Program-made: the position numbers and the translations under genes
DNA from: Muribacter muris
GTDB lineage: Bacteria; Pseudomonadota; Gammaproteobacteria; Enterobacterales; Pasteurellaceae
Length of the DNA: 52,787 nucleotides
NCBI RefSeq assembly: GCF_001038205.1
Contig: NZ_JWIZ01000022.1
Span: forward strand, 1 to 52,787
Direction of reading: 5' to 3'
The notes under the pieces: model-generated
Databases searched by the model: none
Seen by the model: the letters and a program-made list of their open reading frames with translations, nothing else
Told to the model about the DNA's origin: nothing
Shown here: piece after piece, positions 20,326-29,744 of the stretch
Position numbering within the stretch: the first letter of the stretch is position 1
Layout: each line of letters starts with the position of its first letter

Positions 20326-21018
20326 ATGTCAAGATTAACCAAACAACAAATTCTCGCTCAATTAAAACACGGCTTGGTCGCCTCTTGCCAACCGGTCGAT
20401 GATGGCCCGATGGATTCACCGCAAATTGTTGCTGCAATGGCAGCGGCTTCTGTTGCGGGTGGTGCGGCGGCATTGCGGATTGAAGGCATTGAAAATTTAA
20501 AAGCGGTGAGAGCGGCAGTTGATGTGCCGATCATCGGTATTGTTAAGCGGGATTTGGATGACAGCCCGGTGCGTATCACCCCGTTTTTACAGGATATTGA
20601 CGATCTTTATCACGCCGGTGCGGATATTATTGCGTTTGACGGTACGGATCGTATTCGCCCGACCACGATTGACGCCTGCATCAAACGGATTCAGGCGTTG
20701 GGTGCGATGTCGATGGCGGATTGCTCAAATTTTGCAGAAGGCAGCTATTGCCAATCGCTCGGCGTGGATATTATCGGCAGCACAATGTCCGGCTATACGG
20801 GCGGTGAAATCCCGACAGAACCGGACGTGCAATTAGTGCGGGATTTAGTTGCACAGGGTTGCTGCGTAATGGCGGAAGGACGCTATAACACCCCTGAACT
20901 TGCTGCGTTAGCGATCGAAAACGGCGCTTATGCGGTTACGGTCGGATCGGCGCTTACCCGCTTGGAGCATATTGTCGGTTGGTTTGTACAGGCGATTAAC
21001 CGCCGCCAAGGAGCATAA
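20326..21018 (+). CDS. nanE: N-acetylmannosamine-6-phosphate 2-epimerase NanE
   Basis: A 230-residue TIM-barrel epimerase that converts ManNAc-6-P to GlcNAc-6-P in sialic acid catabolism. The start [10 protein letters not shown] at 20326 is preceded by GGAG and fits the family; the frame extends 20 codons further upstream. Motifs are [31 protein letters not shown] and [11 protein letters not shown]. It is followed one base later by nanK, so the two are co-transcribed. CRP control is likely from the upstream site. Confidence 0.95.
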   Translation: MSRLTKQQILAQLKHGLVASCQPVDDGPMDSPQIVAAMAAASVAGGAAALRIEGIENLKAVRAAVDVPIIGIVKRDLDDSPVRITPFLQDIDDLYHAGADIIAFDGTDRIRPTTIDACIKRIQALGAMSMADCSNFAEGSYCQSLGVDIIGSTMSGYTGGEIPTEPDVQLVRDLVAQGCCVMAEGRYNTPELAALAIENGAYAVTVGSALTRLEHIVGWFVQAINRRQGA

Positions 21019-21019
21019 A

Positions 21020-21907
21020 ATGGGTGTCTGTCTAGCGATTGATATCGGCGGCACCAAAATTGCGGCGGCATTGGTACGTTTAGTGGGGAAACACGTCGAG
21101 GTCAGTGAACGGATGCAAATCCGCACGCCGCAAAACCCGGACGCTGAAGCACTGGAAAAGGCGCTTTCCGATGTGCTGAAACACTTTGCCGAGCAGTTTG
21201 ATACTGTGTCGGTTGCCTCTACCGGTATTATCCGAGACGGCATATTAACCGCGCTAAACCCGAAAAATTTAGGGGATTTGGCGTTTTTTCCGCTCTATGA
21301 AACGCTCCGTAAAAAGACGGATAAACCGATTACGTTGTTGAATGATGCCCAAGCTGCCGCTTGTGCGGAATATTTAGCGCAAGACGATATTGAAAATTTT
21401 GCGTTTATTACCGTTTCAACCGGTGTCGGCGGCGGGATTATTCTCAACCGCCGACTGTTTACCGGCACAAATGGCGTGGCAGGGCATATCGGACATAGCC
21501 TTGCCGATCCGAACGGGGAGGTTTGCGGCTGCGGACGGGTAGGTTGCGTTGAGGCGGTGGCGGCAGGACGGGCTATTGCTCGTGAAGCGGCTAAATGGCA
21601 ATCACCGTGCGAACCGCCGGAAGTGTTTGAACGCTTTAGAGCAGGCGAAGCGCAAGCGGTTGCATTGGTCGATAAATCTGCAAAAGCGATTGCCAACTTA
21701 ATTGCCGATCTGACGATTAACCTTGATATTCAACGTATTGCGTTAGGGGGAAGCGTTGGCTTAGCACAGGGGTATCTTGGCAGGGTTGAACATTTCCTCG
21801 CACAACTGCCGGCAATTTATCGCCCGCAGATTGTTTTAGCGCATTACGCCCAAGATGCCGGTTTAATCGGAGCAGCTTGGTGGGCGGCAAACTGCGAGAA
21901 GCCCTAG
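21020..21907 (+). CDS. nanK: N-acetylmannosamine kinase NanK
   Basis: A 295-residue ROK-family kinase starting MGVCLAIDIGGTKIAAALV at 21020, with AAGGAG upstream overlapping the end of nanE. The ATP-binding DIGGTK and the ROK zinc signature CGCGRVGCVE after GHIGHSLADP are present. It phosphorylates ManNAc to give the NanE substrate. No nanA, siaR, nagA or nagB is next to it, unlike the compact H. influenzae nan locus. Confidence 0.94.
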   Translation: MGVCLAIDIGGTKIAAALVRLVGKHVEVSERMQIRTPQNPDAEALEKALSDVLKHFAEQFDTVSVASTGIIRDGILTALNPKNLGDLAFFPLYETLRKKTDKPITLLNDAQAAACAEYLAQDDIENFAFITVSTGVGGGIILNRRLFTGTNGVAGHIGHSLADPNGEVCGCGRVGCVEAVAAGRAIAREAAKWQSPCEPPEVFERFRAGEAQAVALVDKSAKAIANLIADLTINLDIQRIALGGSVGLAQGYLGRVEHFLAQLPAIYRPQIVLAHYAQDAGLIGAAWWAANCEKP

Positions 21908-22118
21908 CAAGCGGGTAGATGAGAGTGAAAATTTGCAATATAGTAGTTTTATAATGCTAACGATTGTTTATCGGGAGGCAATGCCTTGTCTCTTTAATAT
22001 TAGGTGATATGTAAAGAGGGGCTTGCTCCCCAACATAAGATTGAACCCTCTATTTTGTTAGGCTTGTTGCATCATACCTAAAATGCACGTTCCATTACCG
22101 TTGTATAATCTAAGCACC

Positions 22119-22658
22119 TTACTTTGCTAAGGCGTTTTGCCTCTCATCATTCAACTGCCGTTTCATTAAAATATCGGTTTGTAGATCATTGCCGAGTTGG
22201 AAAAAGTGGCTGCCAAAGGGGACGAAACCGTTTTTCTGATAAAACGCCAAGGCGTTGCGGTTGTGCTCCCAAACACCGAGCCAAATAAAATCTACCGTCC
22301 GTGCTTTGGCTTGTTGTACGGCAAATTCATACAAGGTTTGCCCGATACCTTTGCCCTGCCACTCTTTAAGCACATAAATGCGTTCAATTTCAACGGCGTT
22401 ATCCGTTTGCCGCTCGGTTTGTGCCTCGCCGAGATTGAGTTTGAGGTAGCCAATCGGTTCGCCTTGCTGTTCGGCAAAATAAAAATACGTATTCAGATTG
22501 GATAATTCTTTACCGAGTTGCTCGGCGGAAAAATGCTGCGCGAGATAGCTTTGCATATCTTCAGCGCTATTGCTGTCGGCAAAGGTATCGTGAAATGTTT
22601 GGCGGCTTATTGCCTGTAAGGCGGGCAGATCGTGCTGATTTAACGGTCTAATCTGCAT
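22119..22658 (-). CDS. GNAT acetyltransferase, PaiA-like (polyamine)
   Basis: A 179-residue GNAT enzyme starting MQIRPLNQHD at 22658, overlapping the stop of the upstream gene by 11 nt. The acetyl-CoA loop is EWQGKGIGQTL in motif A. The stretches FHDTFADSNSAEDMQSYL, KELSNLN, IERIYV and IWLGVWEHNRNALAFYQKNG closely follow what I recall of Bacillus PaiA, a spermidine/spermine N-acetyltransferase. The substrate is therefore probably a polyamine, but this is by remembered similarity only. It is the third gene of a marR-GNAT-GNAT operon. Confidence 0.82.
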   Translation of the reverse strand: MQIRPLNQHDLPALQAISRQTFHDTFADSNSAEDMQSYLAQHFSAEQLGKELSNLNTYFYFAEQQGEPIGYLKLNLGEAQTERQTDNAVEIERIYVLKEWQGKGIGQTLYEFAVQQAKARTVDFIWLGVWEHNRNALAFYQKNGFVPFGSHFFQLGNDLQTDILMKRQLNDERQNALAK

Positions 22659-23115
22659 CTTCAACCTGCCATTCATAGTTCAGCCATTCCGTGTTTTGTG
22701 TTGCGCCTAAACGAGCATAAAAGCGTTTGCCGTGTTCGTTCCAAGGGGCGACCGTCCATTTGATTTGTAAGCAACGATGTTGGCGAGCCTCTGCTTTCAG
22801 CTCTTGCATTAGCTTTTCGCCAACCCGTTGATTACGATAATCCGAATCGACATACAACTCTTTGAGGTAGATTGCTGGGCGATTTTGAGCGGTGAAAGGC
22901 AGGAAATAATAGACGGCAATGCCGACCAGTTTATCTCCCTCAACGGCAACCAGACTGTGAAAATCGGGCGGCTGTTTGTCGAAGCCGCATTGTTCGACAA
23001 TCTCCGGTGTGATCGCAAAGGATTCAATGTATTTTTCAAACACAGCTAATTCCCGCATTAACCGCCACATTTGTGCGGCATCTTGTCGTTGAGCTTGACG
23101 GATTTGGATAGTCAT
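22648..23115 (-). CDS. GNAT acetyltransferase, SSAT-like
   Basis: A 155-residue GNAT enzyme. Motif A is ELYVDSDYRNQRVGEKLM with the acetyl-CoA-binding loop RNQRVG, and YYFLPFTAQNRPAIYLKELYV and VAPWNEHGKRFYARLGA match the spermidine/spermine (SSAT) subfamily. It probably acetylates a polyamine, diamine or related amine. It is translationally coupled to marR (ATGA overlap at 23112-23115) and to the PaiA-like gene after it. Confidence 0.8.
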   Translation of the reverse strand: MTIQIRQAQRQDAAQMWRLMRELAVFEKYIESFAITPEIVEQCGFDKQPPDFHSLVAVEGDKLVGIAVYYFLPFTAQNRPAIYLKELYVDSDYRNQRVGEKLMQELKAEARQHRCLQIKWTVAPWNEHGKRFYARLGATQNTEWLNYEWQVEDAD

Positions 23116-23555
23116 TGTATGTGTTCCTGTTGTGTAAGGCGAAGTTGTTGTTTCAAGCGTTGTTGTAACTGGTCGAGTTTATCGAGCAGTGTGTTGCAGT
23201 GTTCCGTACCGAAAGCAGCGGCAACGGCACATTCCGCTGCGGTTAAACGCTCAATCAGCGGTTGGGTGAAGTATTGTCCTTTTGCCGTTAAGCCGATCAA
23301 TTTGCTGCGTTTATCCTGCGGATCGGAGAGAAATTGCAGAAAACCACGCTCATCTAACCGCTTGCACACGGAGGTAACGGTCTGTTTCGGTAAACTCCAT
23401 TTATCACCGATCGCAGTTGGCGAGCTTTGTCCGTAGCGCCCGATATGGTAGAGAAAATGTAGCTCGTTGAGGGTGAGATCGTATTGTTTCGCCCATTGCG
23501 CATAAATTTGCGAAAGTTGGGCGGAAAGGGTGGCAAGTTTATCGAATGGGTTCAT
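23112..23555 (-). CDS. MarR-family transcriptional repressor
   Basis: A 147-residue winged-helix regulator. The recognition region PTAIGDKWSLPKQTVTSVCKRL is followed by the wing DERGFLQFLSDPQDKRSKLIGLTAKG, which holds the DxRxK-like turn typical of MarR. It heads an operon with two acetyltransferases and probably represses it through the dyad next to its start. The ligand is unknown; polyamines or amines acted on by the enzymes are a reasonable guess. Confidence 0.9.
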   Translation of the reverse strand: MNPFDKLATLSAQLSQIYAQWAKQYDLTLNELHFLYHIGRYGQSSPTAIGDKWSLPKQTVTSVCKRLDERGFLQFLSDPQDKRSKLIGLTAKGQYFTQPLIERLTAAECAVAAAFGTEHCNTLLDKLDQLQQRLKQQLRLTQQEHIQ

Positions 23556-23557
23556 TA

Positions 23558-23609
23558 TTATTCCTATTTCGGACTAACTAATTTGCATTTTAGTCCGAGA
23601 TAGGAATAA
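23558..23609 (-). promoter_or_regulatory. Operator/promoter of the marR operon
   Basis: Two 20-bp arms in inverted orientation, 23558-23577 and 23590-23609, match with one mismatch; the shared core is TTAGTCCGA and TAGGAATAA. On the minus strand TTGATC and TAAAAT flank a 17-bp spacer that holds one arm; the second arm lies in the leader and covers the AGGA ribosome site of marR. This is the layout of an autorepressor operator. Confidence 0.75.
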
Positions 23610-23695
23610 GATCAAGTTATCCAAATGAGATTTTAAGTGCTATCAAGCACTAAGTCGGTTAGAATAGGGCAATTTTTACTATTGAGGAGTTTAAA

Positions 23696-24277
23696 ATGAA
23701 AAAATCCACACTGGGATTGACACTGCTTGCCACACTTGGTTTATCGAACGTTGCCACTGCACAAACAGGTTGGTTTGTGAAAGGCGATTTAGGCTACGGC
23801 AAACTCTCTTTGAAAGCACCGGGAGTAACCTTCAAAAAGAATAACTTTAGCCAAGCGATTGGCGCAGGTTATGATTACGGTGATTTCCGTTTATCCTTAG
23901 ATTATACCCACAATCAAAAACTTAAAAGTGAAGACAACCGTTTCGGTTCATCGGTTAAAGCGGATTTAACTGTACATCAGATCGGTTTTAATGCGGTTTA
24001 TCGTTTTGCTAATGAGAGTGCGGTAGAGCCTTATCTCGGCGCACGGATTAGCGCAAACTTTGTAAACAGCAATACCTATATCCGTGAGCCCGGATTAACC
24101 TTAGAAACCGAAACATCGGATCTAAGAACAGGCTACGGTGCATTGGCAGGGGTAGAGTTTAAACTGGCGGATCATCTGAATGCCGATGTGGGCGTGCAGT
24201 ATGATTATTTAGGCAAAATTGATAATGTGAAAGTCCAAAATATTGGTGTGAAAACCGGTTTACGCTACACGTTCTAA
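23696..24277 (+). CDS. Opacity-type outer-membrane beta-barrel protein
   Basis: A 193-residue secreted protein. The signal peptide MKKSTLGLTLLATLGLSN is cleaved after ATA near residue 22. The mature part alternates hydrophobic and polar residues as in an eight-stranded barrel (GAGYDYGDFRLSLDYTHN, GFNAVYRF, VGVQYDYLG) and ends in aromatic YTF, the signal for BAM insertion. The opacity/OmpW-like families are the nearest fit; function is unknown. A good ribosome site (GAGGAG) precedes the ATG. It is transcribed away from the marR operon and has its own terminator. Confidence 0.82.
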   Translation: MKKSTLGLTLLATLGLSNVATAQTGWFVKGDLGYGKLSLKAPGVTFKKNNFSQAIGAGYDYGDFRLSLDYTHNQKLKSEDNRFGSSVKADLTVHQIGFNAVYRFANESAVEPYLGARISANFVNSNTYIREPGLTLETETSDLRTGYGALAGVEFKLADHLNADVGVQYDYLGKIDNVKVQNIGVKTGLRYTF

Positions 24278-24297
24278 GTTGAATTTAGCAGTAATAA

Positions 24298-24322
24298 AAA
24301 AGGCTCATTGATTGAGCCTTTT
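24298..24322. terminator. Bidirectional terminator between omp gene and pgi
   Basis: A 10-bp stem, AAAAGGCTCA (24298-24307) / TGAGCCTTTT (24313-24322), with loop TTGAT and A/T tracts on both sides. It serves the convergent barrel gene and pgi. Confidence 0.9.
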
Positions 24323-24333
24323 CTTTTATGGGG

Positions 24334-25977
<1,644 letters not shown>

Positions 25978-25996
25978 CTAACGTCCTCTACTAAGT

Positions 25997-26263
25997 TTAA
26001 ACATTCGGCGATGATGAGTTTTGGTTTTGCTCGGTGAAAGCATCTAAGCGTTTTTCCAACTCATTTAATTTTTCACGGGTACGGAGCAAAACCTGAGATT
26101 GCACATCAAATTCCTCACGGGTAACGACGTCTAATTTAGTCAGCTGTGCCTGCAAGATCTGCTTGAATTTTTCTTCTAAATCATTGCCGACATTTTTAAG
26201 ACTTTGCGGGAGTACACTGTGAAGTTGTTGTGCGAGGGATTCTAAGTTTTTCGGATTAAGCAT
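25997..26263 (-). CDS. ubiK: Ubiquinone biosynthesis accessory factor UbiK
   Basis: An 88-residue BMFP-domain protein (YqiC). It has an amphipathic N-terminal helix (NLESLAQQLHSVLP) and a C-terminal coiled coil (VLLRTREKLNELEKRLDAF) that trimerises. UbiK assists the UbiJ-containing complex in aerobic ubiquinone synthesis and binds membranes. It lies between the tRNA operon and pgi on the same strand. Confidence 0.88.
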   Translation of the reverse strand: MLNPKNLESLAQQLHSVLPQSLKNVGNDLEEKFKQILQAQLTKLDVVTREEFDVQSQVLLRTREKLNELEKRLDAFTEQNQNSSSPNV

Positions 26264-26375
26264 AGTCGTGATTTCCTTTAAAATGATAGGGCTAATTTTA
26301 AAGAATTTTGGCTTGGATAAAAAGTAAAGAAATGCGAAATCAGTGGAAATATTTGCATTATTTATTGAAAAGAAA

Positions 26376-26450
26376 TGGCTGGAGTACTAGGATTCGAACC
26401 TAGGAATGCTGGGATCAAAACCCAGTGCCTTACCGCTTGGCGATACTCCA
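26376..26450 (-). tRNA. tRNA-Gln (TTG), copy 2
   Basis: 75 nt including encoded CCA. The acceptor stem TGGAGTA pairs with TACTCCA; the anticodon stem CTGGG/CCCAG holds loop TTTTGAT, giving anticodon TTG; the T-loop is GTTCGAATC. It is identical to the copy at 26501-26575. Confidence 0.96.
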
Positions 26451-26458
26451 AAAGAAAA

Positions 26459-26476
26459 AACTAACTGAAAAGTTAG
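26459..26476. repeat. Hairpin between the two tRNA-Gln genes
   Basis: ACTAAC (26459-26464) and GTTAGT (26471-26476) pair around TGAAAA. It sits in the spacer of the tRNA precursor and may guide processing or be a weak attenuator. Confidence 0.45.
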
Positions 26477-26500
26477 TCTGGAAGATTTGATAAAAAAAGA

Positions 26501-26575
26501 TGGCTGGAGTACTAGGATTCGAACCTAGGAATGCTGGGATCAAAACCCAGTGCCTTACCGCTTGGCGATACTCCA
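26501..26575 (-). tRNA. tRNA-Gln (TTG), copy 1
   Basis: 75 nt with encoded CCA, the same sequence as 26376-26450, anticodon TTG. The repeat period is 125 bp. The order Met-Leu-Gln-Gln matches the first part of the E. coli metT operon. Confidence 0.96.
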
Positions 26576-26598
26576 GTCGTATTTTTACAAGCTGATAA

Positions 26599-26683
26599 TG
26601 GTGCGGGACGAGGGACTTGAACCCACACACCTCGCGGCGCCAGAACCTAAATCTGGTGCGTCTACCAATTTCGCCAGTCCCGC
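26599..26683 (-). tRNA. tRNA-Leu (TAG)
   Basis: An 85-nt class II tRNA with encoded CCA. The acceptor stem GCGGGAC pairs with GTCCCGC, the anticodon loop TTTAGGT gives TAG, and a long variable arm (GCGCCGCGAGGTGT region) follows, as in leucine tRNAs. Confidence 0.95.
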
Positions 26684-26688
26684 AACTT

Positions 26689-26765
26689 TGGTGGCTACAG
26701 CGAGATTCGAACTTGCGACCCCAACATTATGAGTGTTGTGCTCTAACCAGCTGAGCTATGTAGCC
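26689..26765 (-). tRNA. tRNA-Met (CAT), elongator type
   Basis: 77 nt with encoded CCA. The acceptor stem GGCTACA pairs with TGTAGCC, giving a paired first base as in elongator tRNA-Met and unlike the initiator. Anticodon loop CTCATAA reads CAT. It is first in the tRNA operon. Confidence 0.94.
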
Positions 26766-26800
26766 CTTATTGCGTTCACCATATCGGCTTTGCGGGGCGT

Positions 26801-26829
26801 ATTATGCTGATTTCGCTCTACCTCGTCAA
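26801..26829 (-). promoter_or_regulatory. Promoter of the tRNA operon
   Basis: On the minus strand TTGACG (26824-26829) and CATAAT (26801-26806) are separated by 17 bp. The -10 is followed by a GC-rich discriminator (ACGCCCCGC), the mark of stringently controlled stable-RNA promoters. Confidence 0.8.
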
Positions 26830-26924
26830 ATACTTTTTTTAAAAAACGATTTTTTTCGTTTTGTTTGGATAGGGTTTAGACAATTTGCTAAAAAAAACAA
26901 CGATATTGCGTTATTTTCCTCTGT

Positions 26925-27746
26925 TTAAGCCGATTGCATTTCCGTTTGGAGCTTCGCTAAAACAGGGGGAATTTCCGGTAATACGCCCTCCCAAAGTTGA
27001 AATGCGAAAGCTGCTTGCCCGACTAACATTCCCAGCCCGTCCTGCACTTTTTGCACCCCTTGCGTGCGTGCGTAATCTAAAAACGGCGTTTGCATAGCCG
27101 CTGCATATTGCATATCGTACACTCGGCTGTCGGCAAAGTGCTTTGGGGTAATTGGCACATACTGCCCTTGTAAGCCGAGCGAGGTTGCGTTGATGATCAC
27201 ATCAAACGACTGCTCGGCAATCTCGGCTAAGCAAGCGGTCTGAATTTCGCTGAATTTTGCAAAGTTTTCGGCTAAACCGGCCGCTTTCTCTAGGGTGCGG
27301 TTATAGAGCGTGATACGCTGCTTGGCTTTTAAAAGTGGATATAACACGCCTTTGGTTGCCCCGCCTGCGCCTAAAATCAGCATACGCTGATCAGTAGCCA
27401 GCCAGCCGAGCCGTTGTAAATCGGCGACTAAGCCGAGTCCGTCCGTGTTGTCGGCATATAAACGTCCGTCAGCCAAACGTTTGAGCGTGTTGCAGGCTTG
27501 TGCCTGTAAGCAACTTTCGCTATGGACATCGGCGAGGGCAAACGCCCGCTCTTTAAAAGGTGCAGTAATATTGGCACCCTTTGCACCGTTAGCAAAAAAT
27601 TGGCGAAGCTGCGCGTCAAAATTGAGATTATCCCCCAGTTCTGCGGTATAGCAAATCGGCTTAGCGGTTTGCTCGCTAAACAGTTGGTGAATACGGGGCG
27701 ATTTGCTTTGAGCGATCGGATTTCCCCACACGGCATATTGATTCAT
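26925..27746 (-). CDS. aroE: Shikimate dehydrogenase AroE
   Basis: A 273-residue NADP-dependent enzyme that reduces 3-dehydroshikimate in the shikimate pathway. The N-terminal substrate domain has AVWGNPIAQSKSPRIHQLF and GANITAPFKERAF with the catalytic Lys; the nucleotide fold begins LILGAGGATKGVL. It lies three bases after tsaC in the yrdD-tsaC-aroE block known from E. coli. Confidence 0.96.
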   Translation of the reverse strand: MNQYAVWGNPIAQSKSPRIHQLFSEQTAKPICYTAELGDNLNFDAQLRQFFANGAKGANITAPFKERAFALADVHSESCLQAQACNTLKRLADGRLYADNTDGLGLVADLQRLGWLATDQRMLILGAGGATKGVLYPLLKAKQRITLYNRTLEKAAGLAENFAKFSEIQTACLAEIAEQSFDVIINATSLGLQGQYVPITPKHFADSRVYDMQYAAAMQTPFLDYARTQGVQKVQDGLGMLVGQAAFAFQLWEGVLPEIPPVLAKLQTEMQSA

Positions 27747-27749
27747 CGT

Positions 27750-28304
27750 TTACCCCTGTCTAAAAATATGTTGGCTGAAAATATCTCGAATTTCGGACGG
27801 ATTTTGCTCGCCGCCCGTTTCGGCATCTAACACGGGAAAATGTTCACCGAACTGCGATCTGACTGCCTGTGCCGTGCGGCAAGGCGTTTGACCGCTCAGA
27901 TTAGCGCTGGTTGAAGTCAAGGCAAAGCCGGTCGCTTGGCACAATTGGACGACCGCTGGTACACGGCATAGACGCAGAGCAATGGTGTCGAATTGCCCTT
28001 TTAGGTAGCGTGGCACGCTTGCTTTTGCCGGCATTATCCAACTAATCGGGCGGGCTTGCGGTTGCTCGAACCGCTGCCAATGAAGGTCTGTTAAGCGGCT
28101 TTCGTCTAGGTAAGGCAGAAAAAAATCTCGGCTGGGGGCGACTAAAATCAGCCCTTTTTCGATGGGACGTTGCTTCAACGCGAGTAGGCGGTGAACGGCG
28201 TGTTCGCTGTTTGGGTTGCAGCCCAAGCCGAAAACCGCTTCTGTCGGATAAGCAACGACTTGATTTTGGGTTAATTGTTCAACAATTTGATCAAAAGAAA
28301 ACAT
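27750..28304 (-). CDS. tsaC: Threonylcarbamoyl-AMP synthase TsaC
   Basis: A 184-residue YrdC/Sua5-domain protein. It makes threonylcarbamoyl-AMP from threonine, bicarbonate and ATP for the t6A37 modification of ANN-decoding tRNAs. Motifs are [28 protein letters not shown] and [11 protein letters not shown]. At this length it is the short TsaC form without the Sua5 C-terminal domain. The start overlaps the yrdD stop by one base. Confidence 0.94.
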   Translation of the reverse strand: MFSFDQIVEQLTQNQVVAYPTEAVFGLGCNPNSEHAVHRLLALKQRPIEKGLILVAPSRDFFLPYLDESRLTDLHWQRFEQPQARPISWIMPAKASVPRYLKGQFDTIALRLCRVPAVVQLCQATGFALTSTSANLSGQTPCRTAQAVRSQFGEHFPVLDAETGGEQNPSEIRDIFSQHIFRQG

Positions 28305-28834
28305 TATTCCGTTTCACTAAAAAGATGTTGGCATTGGCGGTTGGCGCATTGGTAAAAGGTGTTACCCCGTTGTTTCTTGAGAGTTGCCAGCCCGCATTGG
28401 CAGACAGGGCAGACGATTTTTATCGGCTTACTCGGCAAGGTGAATTTACATTTCGGGTAATCTCGGCAGCCGTAAAAGGTTTTGCCGTTTCGTCCGGTGC
28501 GGGCGACTAATGAGTGGCTGCGACATTCCGGGCAATCGAACGTGTCTTCGGCTGAAACGTCTTCTTGCACAATAAAATCGCAGTCGGGATAACGGCTACA
28601 ACCGATAAAAATCCCGAACGCCCCTTGCTTGAGCTGCAAGACGCCTTCACATTGCGGGCAAGATTGAGGCAGTGTTTTAATGACGTGATGACTTTGCTGC
28701 AAGGGTTTAAGGTATTGGCAGTCGGGGTAACGGCTGCACCCCAAAAACAGCCCTTGCTTACCCCGCTTTATGTGCAAAGGGGCTTGGCAATCGGGGCAAT
28801 TTTCAGTCTGGCGGGTAGATTCAAACAGGCTCAT
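28304..28834 (-). CDS. yrdD: YrdD-like topoisomerase-type zinc-ribbon protein
   Basis: A 176-residue protein made of four zinc ribbons like those at the C-terminus of topoisomerase I. Each has CPxC and, about 20 residues on, GCSRYPDC-like pairs ([74 protein letters not shown]). It has no topoisomerase catalytic domain and probably binds single-stranded DNA. ATG at 28834 is preferred over the in-frame TTG just before it. It overlaps the end of yqfB by 14 nt. Confidence 0.87.
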   Translation of the reverse strand: MSLFESTRQTENCPDCQAPLHIKRGKQGLFLGCSRYPDCQYLKPLQQSHHVIKTLPQSCPQCEGVLQLKQGAFGIFIGCSRYPDCDFIVQEDVSAEDTFDCPECRSHSLVARTGRNGKTFYGCRDYPKCKFTLPSKPIKIVCPVCQCGLATLKKQRGNTFYQCANRQCQHLFSETE

Positions 28835-29138
28835 CAACTAACTCAAATTCAATCACAAACAGTTTGGACGGGTTCGGGTAAATTGAGCGGATCACCGCTT
28901 TCAGCTCGTCCAAACGCATATTCTCTTGTATGGCGTGGCGACGATTCAGATCGGCAAAATCAATCGGTATGACGGCTTTGACTTTAATGTGGGCGAACAA
29001 GCGGTCGGTTTCGAGCGTAAATACGCAAAGGGTTTGCCCCACCTGAAAATGCGATTCCGTGTGATCCCGAATGGTAATGGTTTTTTTACCGCTCAGAATA
29101 TCTGCTTCAAAACGGCTAAAAAAGGTGATCTTCTGCAT
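28821..29138 (-). CDS. yqfB: N4-acetylcytidine amidohydrolase YqfB (ASCH domain)
   Basis: A 105-residue ASCH-domain protein close to E. coli YqfB, which hydrolyses N4-acetylcytidine. GKKTITIRDHTESHF contains the catalytic Lys19 and Thr22 by family position, and RLDELKAVIRSIYP and FVIEFELV also match. The start MQKITFFSRF at 29138 is used; a start three codons upstream (29147) is possible. It overlaps the end of recX by 23 nt and runs into yrdD, so the group is tightly packed. Confidence 0.88.
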   Translation of the reverse strand: MQKITFFSRFEADILSGKKTITIRDHTESHFQVGQTLCVFTLETDRLFAHIKVKAVIPIDFADLNRRHAIQENMRLDELKAVIRSIYPNPSKLFVIEFELVDEPV

Positions 29139-29574
29139 AATCGCCATCCATTAAGTGATCGAAATGATCCTGATAAAAACCACGGGACACTAAGTAACGC
29201 CACATTTTTTGCTTGGCTTTGTAATCCCAAACCGCAGGACGTTTTTTTTCAAACATTTTTTCGGCAAGGGCAAACCAGTCGATCTCGGCATTATCCAACG
29301 CTTGTGTAAGCAACCAATCTGCAATGCCCTTTTGCCGCAATTCTTGTTTTAAACGGCGAGGCCCATAGCCCTGCTGCGCTCGATAACGGATAAAAACCGT
29401 ACAAAAACGTTCATCACTCTGCCAGCCGTTTTCAACCGCACGGGCTAATGCCGATTCAATATCGTCTTCCGGATACGCTTTTTGGCGGAGTTTTTGGCGT
29501 AGCTCCGCTTGGCTATATTCTCGCTTGGCGAGTAAATAGAGAACGTAACTTTGGGCGGAATGTTTTTGCATCAT
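29116..29574 (-). CDS. recX: RecA regulator RecX
   Basis: A 152-residue RecX protein made of three-helix repeats. QSYVLYLLAKREYSQAELRQKL and YRAQQGYGPRRLKQELRQKG are typical. RecX binds RecA filaments and limits recombinase activity. It is normally beside recA, but recA is not in this window; the neighbours are yqfB and dapD. The start is uncertain by one codon (two adjacent ATGs). Confidence 0.9.
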   Translation of the reverse strand: MMQKHSAQSYVLYLLAKREYSQAELRQKLRQKAYPEDDIESALARAVENGWQSDERFCTVFIRYRAQQGYGPRRLKQELRQKGIADWLLTQALDNAEIDWFALAEKMFEKKRPAVWDYKAKQKMWRYLVSRGFYQDHFDHLMDGDYAEDHLF

Positions 29575-29744
29575 TGTGTTGATCGTATCCTTAGCATACG
29601 GCTAAAAGCGGTCGATTGGCTTAAATTCGGTATGAGATATATCGGGAGATCGGTATGCCCTCCTGAGATTAAGATAACCGTTTTTGTACGCTGTGCTATC
29701 TCATTTTGCAAACAAAGCGTAAAAACCGACCGCTTGTCAGCAGA

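Noticed and set aside
20930-21019. 30-codon N-terminal extension of NanK
   Set aside because: It lies inside nanE; AAGGAG and the conserved DIGGTK start point to 21020.
22016-22032. GGGG...CCCC hairpin as terminator after nanK or the acetyltransferase operon
   Set aside because: Only about 4 bp pair and there is no T-run on either strand.
26430-26732. Protein frames across the tRNA cluster
   Set aside because: They overlap four complete tRNA genes.
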